Below, piece after piece: positions 34,001 through 46,907 of a stretch of 64,000 nt of DNA. The stretch spans positions 4,677,017 through 4,741,016 of the forward strand of contig SCHM01000004.1 in NCBI GenBank assembly GCA_004123355.1, given 5' to 3'. The notes beneath the pieces were generated by a model that was given only the letters and a program-made list of their open reading frames with translations, searched no databases and was not told where the DNA came from. Origin of the DNA: Amphirosellinia nigrospora. Lineage: Eukaryota > Ascomycota > Sordariomycetes > Xylariales > Xylariaceae. Both the position numbers and the translations under genes were made by a program. How positions within the stretch are numbered: the first letter of the stretch is position 1; every line of letters begins with the position of its first letter.

Positions 34001-37000
34001 AACTTTAAATCGGATTTTAATAAAGGTTTTTATAAAAAACGTATAAAAATTATAACTTAAATTATAGAACTAGCGCTATTAAACGGTTATTTTTTAATAA
34101 AAAAAAAAATCTACTAGTAAAAACCTAAAACTTTAAACTAGTTTATAATTTATTATTATTATAACTTTAATTTATAACAATTAAAAATACTAAATATAAG
34201 TTTTACTAAATTATAAAAATATTATACTAATAATATTATTTTCGAAAGCCCGATAATAAAAATTGTTTATATATAAACGTATATATACGCGTATTTTATA
34301 AGCTTTTAATTTAATATTTAATAAACAAAATAGCAAATATTATATAGAACTTTTAGTTTTTTAATACTAAAAAAACTATTTTATCCGATTTAATTTTAAA
34401 CTAAATATTATAAAAAATTAAAATATTATTTTTTTTATTAATAGCTTTAATTATATTAGCTTATATATTTTTTCGTAAATAATATAAATAAGATTATTTT
34501 TTCGTTAGATTTTTATTAAAAATATTATATTAGTTTTAAAGTTATTTTTTTAGCAGATTTTATATAGTTTAGCCTAAATATAATACTTAAACGTTTTTAA
34601 AAATTCTTACTTATTATAACAAAATAAATAGCAAAATGTTTTTTTAATTATTAACCATAAGATTATAAAATAAATCTAAAAAAAAAACAATATTTTTTTA
34701 AGGTTTTTTATATACTATAATAATAAAAAAACTAAAAATATTTAAATTATAGCTCGATAAAATATTTAATACTAGTTATATTTATAAATTAATTTTTTTA
34801 TATAGTATACTTTTTATATTCGTCGATAAAAAAAACTTAAAAAATTTATTATAACTAATAATAAACTACTATAGCTTTAATAAAATTATTATCCGAATTT
34901 AATATTTTATTCTTTTTATTACTAAATTATAAGCTTAGTTTAAATTAGCTAAATAATTTACTAAAATCGATTTAAAATTAAAGTTTTATTTAATCCGAAT
35001 TAAAAAAAGTTATAAATAAAAAATAGCTTTTAAATATAAATATAAATTATTTAAATATACTATTATATTAATAAGTTTTATTAATATATTATTTATTTTT
35101 TAAACGTTAATAAATAATATTTTTTACAACTTAATTAATATAAATCTGCTTATTTATTTAAATAATTTATTTATTTATATAAATATTATAAAAGAATATA
35201 ATATATTAATACGTAAAGTTTTTTAACGATTAATTTACTATAACTTTGCGGTTATACTTTAAAATAAAATAAATAATATAAAATATTAAATTTTTAAGAT
35301 ATAATATTAATTTTTAAAATATTATTATATTATAAATAAAACTATATTAAAAATTAGCTATTTCCTAAAAATTTTAAAAAATATTAATAGTTTATTAGTT
35401 TTACTAACTTTTATTGTCGCTTTATTTATTAGTTTTTTGCTATAATTAAACTATTTACTAACGCTAATAAAATAAGCTAATTAGCTTAATAATAAACGCT
35501 AAAAATAAATTAAATATATAAAACATTAAAATTATAATTTACGACAGCTTTTATATTAATATATTTTAACCTTAAATTAATTACTTATATTAAAACTAAT
35601 TTATTAGATTTTATATTAAAAAAGTTTTTTTTTAAAAAAAAACCGATAAAAAATTGCACCTAATTATATTTTATTTTTATAAACTAATACCGGTAAAAAT
35701 TAATTATAAAATTTATAATAAAAAATTATTAATAATAATCGATTATTTTAATCGATAATATTATTATTTAAAAAAACCAAATATTACGTTAAAATTTATT
35801 TAAATTATTAAAACTTAATATATTTTATTATAGCTAAAGTTTTAAATCGTAAATAAGCTAAATAATTATAATTATTATTAAACTATTAGTTTATTATTAA
35901 TTATAAACTAAAACGTTTAAACTAAAAAGCTAACGTTTTATTTAAATTATTATAATATTGTTTTAAAAAAAAAAGGAATAAAAATTAGCTAATAATTTCG
36001 GTTTTATAAAAAAGTATTTTTTTATTTAGAAAAAACGCTATTTATAAAATAAAAAAAATTAAAAAGAACGCTTTTTATATTATTAGCGGCAGTATTAATA
36101 ATATTAATACTATTAACTAGCTTAATATTTTTTAATAAACTTTTAATTTTATTAAAAAAGTTAAATTTATAAAAAAAAATAACCTAGAATATTAAGTATA
36201 ACTAGCTAACCTAGGCAAAGATATAAAAATATAAAACTAATTATTATATTATAAAAAACAGTTATAAATATTTATTATAATTTAAAATAAAGTTTTAAAG
36301 TTAGAATATAATATTAAAGTAATAAGTTATATAAGGGTAAATAAAATATAAAAGTTAATTATTTAAAACTTTTAATAGCTTAATTTAAAACGAACGTACG
36401 TAATTATATAACTAAATATTATAAATACTAAAGAAATAAAAACTTACGTTATGTTTTATATAAACTATTATAGCTATTAAAACTATATTATTTTATAATA
36501 ATTTATAGCTATAAACTTTATTATAAATTTGCTATTATTTAATAATTATAATTTTATTTAAGCTATAATTAATTTTTTTATTAAAATAGCTTATTTTATA
36601 TTATTTAAAGTAAAAAAAAAAAAATAAAAAATTTTATTAAAATTTTCGCGAAAGTTTATTAAAAAGTTTATAGAATATTTTTAAATATTATATCTAATAA
36701 AAATTCTAAGTTTATAGCTTATTTTTAAAAAGATTTTTTAAAACTTATTAGTATTTATAGCTAAATAAATATAGCTTTTTATTTATAAATAAATAAATAA
36801 ATAGAATAATTTAATTAAATTTTTAAAATTTATTTATAAGTTTTTATTAATTATAAAATATTTAATTAAAAAAATTTATTATTTATAGCTAAATTCGTTT
36901 ATAATAACTTTATATTAACGGTTATAAATATAATTTTTTTTTATATTAATTATAGCTATTACTTTATAGCGTATAATTTTTTAGTTATAATTATTTCGCG

Positions 37001-37617
37001 TAATTTTAATAGTTAGTTTTATATTTATTAAATAATATAAATTTATTCTAATATATAATACTTAAAAATTAATTGTTAGCGAATAAAAAAATAAATAAAT
37101 AAGCAAAAAAAAAAAGCTTTTATATATATTAAAAACTAATTAATAATATTAAACGTTAAAAATATTAAAACTAAACGTTTTATAAAAAGCTAAATAAACG
37201 ATTATTAAAACTTTTTTAAATTTAAAAAGTATTATTTTTTACTGCTATTAAACTTATATTATTAAAGTTTTAAAAGATTTATAATTTATTTTATATTTTA
37301 TTTATTAAACTTTTTTATTAACTAATAATTAAAAAATTTTTAATTTTATATAAGTATTATAAAAAATAAAACTAATAAAAATAAAAAATATTAAATAAAT
37401 ATAATTATAGATTTTTTTAAAACTAAAAGTTATATTAAATATTTAATTAAATATAAAATTAGCTTATTAAAAAATATTAAATTTAAAAACCCTATAATTA
37501 TTTTAATAGCGAAATATAAAAATAAAAACAAAGCAATTTTATTAATATAACTTTAGTAAACCTATAAACTTACGTATGCTTAAATAATTCAAAAGCAAAT
37601 ATTAAAAAAAAAAATAA

Positions 37618-37804
37618 TATTATACGGACCTTAGTTAATACGTAATATAGTGCTATATAAAGTTCTATATAAAGCTTGCGAAATATTACCCTACGAGGCT
37701 AAAGCAATCGTACGAAATTATTATAAATTTTAGAAATAGATGCCGAGCTAAATTGAACCCGAAATATTTGCTTTACCGGCTATAAAGGTTTTATTTTTTG
37801 GTCC

Positions 37805-37838
<34 letters not shown>

Positions 37839-37968
37839 CTAAGCATAAAAAGCGGCGAATCCTCCCTTAAACAGAAAGAAGAATTAGATCTATATGGCCC
37901 CTTTAGCACTATAGTCGTTTATTACTCAAATTAAACCTATTCCAAGCCTTAATTAGAGCCTTGTGACA
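37618..37968 (+). repeat. 3' LTR of the Ty3/Gypsy fossil
   Basis: This is the partner of the 5' LTR. Its inner part is A+T-saturated, while the outer 120 bases (from about 37845) look almost unmutated and end CCTTGTGACA. Confidence 0.88.
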
Positions 37969-37973
37969 GCAAG

Positions 37974-38986
37974 AGTACTGCGTCTCTAGAGCATGTCTCA
38001 TAATTTAGGCTCGCATTCACAAGTAGATCCCGTACTTCACGTTTCAGCCTTATAACACAAGATGCCCAGTATGAGCGAAGTTAAATAACAACAAACCATT
38101 GTCTCATGATGGTACACTGCCAGCAACCTATTGCGTGGGGAAAGTTAGTCAGCCAGCTTGTCATGAGTTGTACGTATAACTGACAAAGATTAATGCAGTC
38201 GAGCACTTTTGTTTCAAGGAGAGGAATGGGAGGAGTAGAAGTTAAATGCGCATCAAATGATTTCAAATTGTGAGCTCCGATTTGTCAATTAGGATTTTGG
38301 AGTATTTTTTTATAGGCACTAGACTGCCTACCTGGTAGCATCTGGTAGTGTAATCTCACCCCGATAAAGGATCGATCAACTCGGCTTGGCACTAACCGGA
38401 CAGGGTTGATGGTCGATTGCGTATTATTATTAGCACGGAAACCCCGCACACATTACAGAAACAGTCCCGCACTTAGACTAATAGTCGTGACGGCGCGATT
38501 GTCCCTCCCACTCAGGCCTCGGGGATAGCTCTTTTGAGCTTCCCCGCAGACAGTCGATGAAACGGCCCGGAGCATCTTTAACTTACCTTTCAACGCTATC
38601 AACTCAAATAGTTGTCTCACAACAACGGTGCATAAGCTGAGAGGAGTCCCGCTCCTTCACGCGGTCTCTGCATTGGGCATATATACGCATATATAAACAC
38701 TTTTTATACTTGTATATCCAGACCAGGCATCTCAAAGCTTTTTGCGCCTGTTCTAAGTTGACTGACTGGCTCATCAAATCGCCCCTGCCGATCGTTTTCC
38801 TTGATCGCCACCGCCCGCTACGATCTGTCATCTGTGCTACGAGGATCCCAGGATTCGTCTCCCGTTCCTCGCGCAGTTCAATCCAGGCAGGTCAATCTGA
38901 TTGCGTCTAGTTCGGCCCGGGGTTGCGCGCGTGTGCCGTAGCTATCACCAAGGCAAGGTACAGGTCCTCACGTCCGGTTCAACTCA
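37974..38986. other. Intergenic, ERG8 upstream region
   Basis: No gene is recognised. The last 400 bases are richer in C and T and form the ERG8 promoter and leader. Short open frames here lack any domain. Confidence 0.5.
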
Positions 38987-40514
38987 ATGCCGAACACGAC
39001 CCCTACCGCCGTCTCGGCACCGGGAAAGGTGTTCTTGGCTGGCGGCTACCTGGTGCTCGACCAAGAGTATACCGCGCTTGTTTTCGGTCTGAGCGCTCGC
39101 ATCAGCATCGTCGCCCGGGAGATTAAAACAAGCCCGGGTGTTCAGCTCAGCGAAATCGTAGTCGATAGCCCTCAATTCATCGACGCCCAATGGCGCTACG
39201 GCTATCACCTTGCTCCCGAGGATGGTGGCATTAAAGTGACACAGCTCCACAGGTGAGTGAGCCATTTCATCTTGCAGCACATGTTTCGGCCTCGTTAAAT
39301 TAGACACACTGGCCGGGTTCACGGTAGTCGATGTGCTCTACCACGTCTTCTGACTCATAGGTCGTTAGCGGAGTCAGAGATTAGCTACTGCCCTGTTACA
39401 CATTACACACATTTAATGGTTCTACCTGCTCACATAACAACAGCGGTGAGAACATCGACAGCAACCCTTTTGTGGAAGTCACCCTGAGCTATGCGCTCAG
39501 CTACGTTGCCGGCACGGCGTCCCGCCGGGCATCGCACGCCTTTGATCCGGCTCAGTTCACTATTCTGGCCGACAACGATTACTACTCGCAGCCTCATTCC
39601 ATGACTGGCATAGAGAAGAACCCACTCGCTTCGCCAAGTTCCCGACGACACTCAGGGGTGCCAACAAAACCGGTCTTGGTTCATCTGCCGCCCTAGTCAC
39701 GTCTCTCACAGCCTCTATCCTGACGCACTATCTGCCTCAATCCGAATTCGACCTCGATACTGCCGAGGGTAAGAGAACGCTACACAACCTCGCCCAAGCC
39801 GCCCACTGTGCGGCTCAAGGAAAAGTCGGCTCAGGATTTGATATCGCTACCGCCGTCTATGGCAGCTGCCGATACCGGCGATTTTCGCCGTCCGTTCTCA
39901 AAAGCATACCGGAGGTCGGCGCACCAGGGTTCGGGCCCGCGCTAACCAAGTTGATTACTGGGACGACGTGGGACACGGATATACTAAAGGACGGCGTTAG
40001 TGTCCCTCCTGGAACTGCCCTACGAATGTGCGATGTCGACTGCGGCAGCCAGACGGTTGGCATGGTGAAAAAGGTTCTTCAGTGGCGCGAAACCAATCCC
40101 GCCGAGTCTAAGAAAATTTGGGACGAGCTGCAGATACGAAACGTTAAGCTAGGCACTATTCTTAGCGAGGGAAAGCTCGACGAGATCAGGCCCGCCGTCG
40201 CAGACATCCGCGAGCTCATCCGTGCGATGGGCACGCAAAGTGACGTCCCTATCGAGCCCGAGAGCCAGACGAACCTCTTGGACGCATTGATGGAGGTCGA
40301 GGGGGTTTATAACGGTGTCGTTCCCGGAGCTGGTGGGTTTGATGCCGTTGCGTTGTTGATGAAGGATGATGAAGCCACGGAGAAGCGCGTGAAAGACTTC
40401 GTGGCGAAATGGAGTAAGGAGAAGGGTGGACAGGTCAGACTCTTGGATGTCAAGGGAGAGATGGAGGGTGTGAGGAAAGAAAACATTCAGGAATACGCTG
40501 GGTGGGTTTCGTGA
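38987..40514 (+). CDS. ERG8: Phosphomevalonate kinase (ERG8)
   Basis: This kinase of the mevalonate pathway turns 5-phosphomevalonate into the diphosphate, feeding sterol and isoprenoid synthesis. It is a GHMP-family kinase. The start at 38987 leads into SAPGKVFLAGGYLVLDQEYTA, the N-terminal GHMP motif. Intron 39253-39443 joins HS|GENIDSNPFVEVTLSYAL. The glycine-rich ATP motif is GANKTGLGSSAALVTSL. Later marks are GKVGSGFDIATAVYGS, RMCDVDCGSQTVGMVKKVL and GVVPGAGGFDAVALL. One frame break near 39610 separates the middle exon from the ATP motif. The frame is otherwise open to 40514. A few family sizes reach 430-450 residues and this agrees. Confidence 0.92.
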
Positions 40515-41563
40515 GCATAAAATATGTTGATCTATATGGCTGGGTGATGCCGCCCATCTCATCAGGCAGTACCCATCAAGATACGACAGTCTACAAATCA
40601 TTCCCACTTCAACTTCTCATTATATGCACTGGGCAGGTACTACCACTGTATGAGGAAGGAACTGGGCGTACGGACTACATATGAAAATTCCTGTGGGACT
40701 CCCCTGTAGCAGACCTCCATCTCTTCTACATATCAATATACTCTGTCAAATCCCTTTTCTTATACCGATTCGCACGCCCGGTTGTAGGGTCAAGCGATTA
40801 CTGAATGCCTCGCGATACACGTGCGTAAGTCGAAAGGAATCTTGTAAGTAACATCCAACCCCCGTGATTTCCTCACAACAAATGTTTGGTTCTGTATCAC
40901 TTCTACGAGTACGATGTTGGAAGGCCAGGTACAGTGTGCGAGGCAGTTGTGAGGCTAATGTGAGAGACATGCAGTTCTTAGCTCGTATGTCTTTTCCTAG
41001 AATGGCGGAAATTAGGTGGGATGAGGATCACGGCGCATTTGGATGTGGCAATGGTTGGTGGGCTTGAGTCTCACATGCATTACCTCCCCATTCTGGGCGC
41101 TTATGCGAAGCACCAAATAACCTTATCACCCTTCTGCTACGATTACAACGAGAAACATCGTATTTTAATGTGGTTTGATGGGACGCTCGAATGGCGCTGA
41201 TACTGCTTTCTCGGACTTCGTATGCAGGGCACTTTTCTAACCTTAAAATCCCCACGTCTACCCAGCACGGTCTGCAAACGTCTGTCAGGTTTCAGTACCC
41301 AAGCTATCCCTTGACGATCTTACCACGGCTTCGACGACCCTTCTGAGAGAAGACACTCATGAGTTGGGATATCTCCTCTTTCCATTTCAAACATTATCTA
41401 CGCCATATAGGTATGCCTTCGACACATATTGTTGAGCAGAGTATTCTAGTTCTTGCGTCGGTCAGCCTGTCTGCATGCTGGGCGCTAATCAATTTCAGCA
41501 GAAAGTAGTGCGATACCGATCACCCACGATATCGATCTCGGTTGCTGACCAGTAACTCGGCAT
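40515..41563. other. Intergenic, possible 5' exon of the next gene
   Basis: No clear gene. A splice-acceptor-like ttcag stands near 41500, so an upstream exon of the following gene could be in the last 400 bases. Confidence 0.4.
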
Positions 41564-42108
41564 TTGAGACTCAATATGATCGATCACACTCACCGAACCG
41601 ATAATTTCCCAAGCATAGCAACGACGATCAAGCGACGCCATTTCAGGAGCAACGATGATCTTCTGTGCTACTTCTACCAAGACATCACGCGACTACAAGA
41701 GGTCGCTTCTCCCTACATGTCCCTGCGCGTTGAGGGCAAGGAGCGCACGGTCCTGAGAGGCATCAAAAAAGGCGCAGGCGCGCATGGAGGCGCTGAAGGA
41801 GGCCACCGGCGGCACGCTGTTCATGGACGTGGAGATGATGGTGACGGCCGACGGCCGGCATCGCGGTGGGGTTGATGCGGGCGCAGAGGCCCGGGCTCCA
41901 GGACCTGGCCGAGCGGTTTGTGGGGATCTGGGCGTTCGTGGACGGCGTCGTGGTGCATTACTCGGAATCCACGCCGGATAGCCCGGATAGGTTGGACAAG
42001 TGGCTGTGGCACGCCAAATATCCGCTGGGCAATGATATCCGCTCCATCGATACGAGCTCTGAACCGGAAATCGAACCCGTCTCTCTTCGGGAGCTTGATA
42101 CTCGGTGA
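41564..42108 (+). CDS. Unrecognised protein, possibly NTF2/SnoaL-like
   Basis: The readable product runs LLCYFYQDITRLQEVASPY, then SLRVEGKERTVLRGIKK, AQARMEALKEATGGTLF, MDVEMMVTADGR, IAVGLMRAQRPGLQDLAERF, VGIWAFVDGVVVHYSEST and a C-terminal tail ending LRELDTR. The pattern of a charged helix, then alternating beta strands with G-x-W-x-F-x-D-G, is reminiscent of NTF2/SnoaL folds, but I cannot name a family. The pieces lie in three frames, with changes near 41772 and 41862, both in GC-rich runs. The start is uncertain because an upstream exon may exist. Confidence 0.5.
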
Positions 42109-42408
42109 ATCTGGCAGTGGTGGTTCACGAGCACTTTGTTTAAGGGATCAATGGGCACTAATTATACTCGGCGAAGAGGTTTGTATTCATCGGTAGTGCT
42201 CTAAAGTAGATCACTATTCCCTGAATCACCGCTTAATCTCCTTCAGCTATTGACTAGACTCGTTGCCTTCGGAAAGCTGAAACTCCAGGGTATGTTCATT
42301 CATGATTGTGCATCAGTAGATGAGGCCTACGTTGTTTAGTCTCTAAACAGGCGTTCAAGTAGTTTTATGTATCCGTGACTGATAATGATGGTTAATCCTG
42401 CACACCTC

Positions 42409-43082
42409 CTAAAGATTCGGCTTGGCAGCCCGGTTTCCGTCATCATCGTCATCTTTGTCGCTGTCCTTACGCTCTTGATCAGCCTCCTCGTCCAGCGGGC
42501 GCTCCTTCTCGCTTTCCTCGGCGTTTTCATCCTTGTTCTCTTGATCCTTTTTTTTTCTGAACATGGACATAATTCCAGATGAGGCGACTGCGGCACCCCC
42601 ACCCTGAACAGCTGCAGACACTGTAGCGACACCATATCCACCCGCGCCGGCGCTTTGCAACGTGGCAAAGAGCGATGGCGCTACAACGCTGCCGATACCG
42701 CTCTGTGCGCCTGCGGCAACGGATCCTAGTGCAGCCAGCAATGTCAGATGTCCATATTAATAAATAACCAAACGATTTTGATTAATAGGGATAAGACGAG
42801 GGAGTATAGGAGGAGTTCGACGGCGCTACGTACCAGCCACGATCCCGTTTGCCCCGAATCCGAAAACTCCTAGCACCGGAGCCGCCACCGCCATGGGCGC
42901 CGCGATCAAGACAGCACCCGCACCCAAAGCAGCAGTTTTTCCGGGATTAGCAGCAGCCCATTCGCCGCCTTTCTACCTTTATCGGCGACGAGACGCATGC
43001 CTGCCGAAGCGGCTCCGTTAGATTGCTTGGCGGTAGCTGCGAGAGCTGTCGACACAGTGCTTTTGATAGCAGGGTTAGACAT
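42409..43082 (-). CDS. ISG12/IFI6-IFI27-family small membrane protein with acidic tail
   Basis: This is a fungal member of the interferon-induced 6-16 (ISG12/IFI27) family, small proteins with Gly/Ala-rich hydrophobic helices that insert in mitochondrial or ER membranes in animals. The start at 43082 (MSNPAIKST) is preferred over 43133. A hydrophobic segment follows, LIAAPMAVAAPVLGVFGFGANGIVAG, in shortened form LGVFGFGANG. Intron 42726-42833 leads to SVAAGAQSGIGSVVAPSLF and ATLQSAGAGGYG, the family signature. The C-terminal 50 residues are unusual: KKKDQENKDENAEESEKE and further Asp-rich residues, a highly charged tail not found in animal members. One frame change near 42970 is needed. Function in fungi is not known to me. 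Confidence 0.75.
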
Positions 43083-46000
43083 GATGAAAGTTATGTAGTG
43101 TGCTGCGATGGTGTTGCGAGGGATGTAGCTCAACGAATAGAAGATTTAAGGGATTTTCGGCGTTTTTCTGTATGGAGGGAACCTTGATGCCTTGGGATGT
43201 GTTGTTGGGAAGCGGTTCTTGGCGCGGGAGCTGAGCCTCAATTTCGGCCCCGGCCGCGACCACGTAGCTAGGCAATGAAACGTCGTGCAGGCCAATGAGG
43301 CGGCGTCTCACTAAGATGGACTCATCCTTTTGCAGGGCAGTTGAAAAGGGACGTAAGACGGCCTTTATCTACTGAAACCTAGTGGCAAACACAAGGCGCG
43401 TAGTGTAATATCTAAATGGTGCGCGAATCATCGCGTCATTGATAGAAACCATCACTACTGCGTTTTCTCTGCTGCACTCGGATTGCCCTATATCAGATAC
43501 CAACCGTATATAAGCTTTCTTGTCACTAACCAGTCTTTGTAAATGGCATTCTACTTCTCGTTGTATCTTTTTTCCAGAAAAGAAACGGTTAAAAAGAATA
43601 GGGAAAAAACATAAAGATCACAATTGCCTAACCCCGACATGCATCCCGACATGGATTGTTGCCGTAAGACGCAATTTTGCACCAGTCTCCTGGACTTTCA
43701 TATAAGCGTACTGGGTATTTTAGTTATTACGAGATCACAGTATATTTACTGAGTATAGTCTTATCTCAGCGGCCCTCTCGGCGCTATTCCGGTAGGTGGG
43801 AGGTTGGTTTCTGTCTATTTGCCCGCCATATTGGCTCGATAAGTCCATTATCTTTCCGCTTATTGTCAGATGTAAAGATTATTTTCTGTTTACCAATATA
43901 GCGATAGAGGTTAGACTCGTGGATAACTGAGCATGGAGCAACTACTATAGTCTAAAGAAGTCTGAGTAAGCAACGAGGACTACTTTGTCTTTGTATGAAG
44001 ATATGCCTGCGATCTAGCTCTCTCATATTCTACCTTGAACGTTTGTAGCTCGTGGCACTAGTGAGCTCTCTAATGTTTCATTCCGAATTATATATGCGGA
44101 TAATTTGATCAATATCGAATTTCATTCACGGACAGCCCCCACCACGGACCACATTCAGTGGTGTTGGGAAACCCCAAGGGGAAAACGTATTTCAATTTAG
44201 TATTTGACCTTAAGAGTCACTATCCTCTCGACAAGGGGCTTGGCTTCGCAATAGGCAATTACATTATTTAACTATAAATAAGAATTAGCCGTAGAAAAAA
44301 AAAAGAAGCAAAAAGCAAAAACATACAACACCAGGGATTCGCTGGTCGTCACCGACCCAACTACTAATCTGGCGGTATCTGGCTTAGCTATGGGGGAGCG
44401 GACGGGACCCCGCGTTTTCCAGATCCTATGGTCGTATGTACTAGATTGTCATCAAAATTCAATTTATATCATACTGCTGGGTCACTCATCACTTCCTCAT
44501 CCTTCCACCCTTGTCGCATTGAAGAGGTGATGCCAAGGCGCTGTAGCACAAAAAGTAATTCTCGAGTAATCAATGGTAAGATAAGTGTAAGGAACCTCAA
44601 TAGCTTCATATGACGCAAATGTCCCCTGGTTACAATACTTGGCGACTAAGAGTCTATTCATCCCAAGGAAAGTGGCTGGGTAATATTACACGCAATTGCA
44701 GATGCCTTGGTCTTCTGACAAGCTACCCATCCTCGTTTAGCGCAGATGCATATATTCTTACTGCGTAAAGTTCTACCTTATACCACACAGCATGTCATGA
44801 ACCTCGCTAAAAGGAAACTGATCTCAGCTACGCGGCCGCATTCGGTGGTAACTATGAAAGCCATAGGCAGCAAGGATAATGAAGTACCGGAACACGGCGA
44901 GCGCTTCCTCGCCCTATATTTCGAACCGCCCAGCGCTAGTAGGATGAGTACACAACAAGATACTACACGGTGTAACTCTTGACGGTCGCATACGGTTGCT
45001 AGAATCTGACGAGATTGTATCCTTGGTATCCTCGTGAACACTGATAAACACTCCAGCTCTGCATCACTAAGCGTGTGAAGAGAGTTGGCGTAAGATTTAC
45101 GCAATCATTTAGCAATGGTATCATCCTTTAGGGAAAAGGCATGAGGATATGAGGAGTAACAAGAAATCTCACAGGTGAGAAAGAAGCCGCGTCAGTTCGT
45201 GAGGTTCGGTTCATGTGGAACAAGGATCGATTATTCCATATGCTATACCAACACATCCCTACTCACGATTCTCTACAGTTACTGAAAAGCTGTCCCCAAA
45301 CCGTTAACAATAGTATATAATAGTAGCTAAACTCCTCAGGGGGGAAAGAAGACGAGGCTTTATTGCGCTTTTCAAACTTCATGGCGCTTAGCTATTCACT
45401 CCATATGCACTAAGGATTATTGACTATCACATTTGCTGGGGAAGCGGGCCTGAAACCTAGGAAAGAACCCTTCTAGGCCTCTGCCAAGTGTGAGCATCTT
45501 GGTAGTGAAATAGGACTTAAAAAAATACTCGACACCCATTTGATATAATTCCAACCCTCTTCCTCTCCCCTCGCCCATCTCACGCCCTTAAGCTTGTCCA
45601 AGGGCGTCTTAGCCCTATCCTAGATATTACATTATATTAGAGTAATTCCACTTCTCTATGTCCGTGTCGGCACCTTACAGGTCATTCCCGAGAAAACACC
45701 TATATCTAGGCGGTTTCTTGGGCCGGGTTAAGTCGCATGGCTCAAATCCTTATCATTCAGATAAACAAATATATTGTCTAGTTCAACATATATACAGATT
45801 TCAGCCTATCGTGCCCAGGACAGTGATGATCACCGCAATTCAAAGCCCATAGAGCCGCTTTACTGATTTGAATAGTGTACTGTGACAACCCGAACATTCC
45901 CCATTACATTACTTCCTTCGCTCTCCAAGTTATCTCTCGATTTGTATTTGGAATACAACAAAACTGAGATCATTTACCACCAAGCAGGGTATCTAATAAG

Positions 46001-46174
46001 ACACATCAGAAGTATTCCCAGTCAGTGATCTAACTCCCTCCCACCCCACCCAATCGGCTCTGTCAGGGCCTCCTCGTAAGTCAGGTAGAGAATTCTACAA
46101 TGGTATCAGTCGCGCGGAGAGTCTTAGAGTTTGTAAAGGTTATCAAACTGTCCTGTCAGGAACCCTGTGATATG
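43083..46174. other. Large intergenic gap, no gene recognised
   Basis: About 3.1 kb without a credible gene. Short frames (for example 78 codons at 44746-44982, overlapped by a longer one on the other strand) show no domain. A-rich tracts occur near 44295. No clear repeat unit was found by eye, though old repeat cannot be excluded. Confidence 0.5.
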
Positions 46175-46418
46175 TGTCACAAGGGCTCTGTTTGAGGGCT
46201 TGGGAATAGCTTCATTCCTTCAGATCTAATAATTGGCTATGGCGTCAAAGGACCTCTTGCTCTCTAGATTCCTTTCCAGAGGACTTGGGACCTGACTAGC
46301 CTATATATACACAGATTTCGGGCTACCCCAACGGACCTCCGTTGGCCTGTGTAGCCAATATAACCCAAAATGGAACAAATAAACGAGCTGCAGCCGAGGG
46401 CTGAAAATCCGTGTGACA
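46175..46418 (-). mobile_element. Solo LTR (short variant), inverted, with 5-bp target-site duplication
   Basis: Read on the minus strand it begins TGTCACACGG and ends with ccctcaaacagagcccttgt plus GACA, as in the solo LTR at 29333. It is shorter (244 bases) and differs in the middle. It is flanked by ATATG on both sides (46170-46174 and 46419-46423), a perfect target-site duplication. It is therefore an independent insertion. Confidence 0.88.
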
Positions 46419-46423
46419 ATATG

Positions 46424-46560
46424 TGTGGTAGATCATCTATACTTGTTGTTGCGCAAAGGTCTCTAAATCTACCTTCGTAGACGTAACTTGGGCTATATAC
46501 AGATGATCACTTTGTTTCCGCAATACTGTGGCTTGGCAATATTGTGGCTTGGATATCGCG
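46424..46560 (-). repeat. Dispersed repeat, copy 2 (inverted partner of 29885-30003)
   Basis: It contains tatacttgttgttgcgc, tagacgtaact and ggctatatacagatgatc, the reverse complement of the first copy. The solo LTR beside it, with its own target duplication, inserted at its edge. Confidence 0.75.
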
Positions 46561-46907
46561 GCTTTCTGACATGTCCTCTTCTAAGAGGAGTATCTCGACC
46601 TGCCTCTGATTAATTCTATGACGGATTCATGACGGAAGCACCACACGATCAGGCTGACCCAGTTATCATCCGCCTGTGAGACTTCATCTGAGAGATCACG
46701 CACAATAGGAACCGCTCTATTCGTTTTGGGAGGGCGGTCGGAATAAGACTAGATTAAGCAAGAGATAATTAGTAAAGACTAAGAGTCATAAACAAGGGAT
46801 AAGTCACAATAATTCACGATATGAAGCTTATTCAAATCAATGCAATCCATTATTCCTTGTGCTATTCTGATAGCATGGACACATGCAATCATCTCTATAT
46901 ACAACTA
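46561..46907. other. Intergenic, possibly more of the dispersed repeat
   Basis: No gene seen. The first part (with two copies of ctgtggcttgg-like text, near 46530-46560) may still belong to the repeat family. Confidence 0.4.

Larger units (their letters stand above)
30619..37968 (+). mobile_element. Full-length Ty3/Gypsy LTR retrotransposon, RIP-saturated fossil
   Basis: The element is 7,350 bases long, bounded by LTRs of about 357 and 351 bases and flanked by a perfect 5-base target-site duplication GCAAG (30614-30618 and 37969-37973). The interior is extremely A+T-rich and almost free of CpA and TpG, while CpT, CpG and GpC remain, which is the mark of RIP. No open reading frame of note survives. 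Near 34960-35220 the sequence still recalls the reverse transcriptase of Ty3/Gypsy (an I-D-L start, A-F, F-Q-type and LDD-like spacing), so I place it there. It is broken throughout, with too many changes to count. The clean ends suggest it has been little disturbed by later insertion. Confidence 0.9.

Noticed and set aside
30980-37610. Possible genes inside the AT-rich block
   Set aside because: The block is the decayed interior of a Ty3/Gypsy element; short frames there are chance.
44746-45104. Overlapping frames of 78 and 108 codons on opposite strands
   Set aside because: No similarity I recognise and mutual overlap; probably chance.
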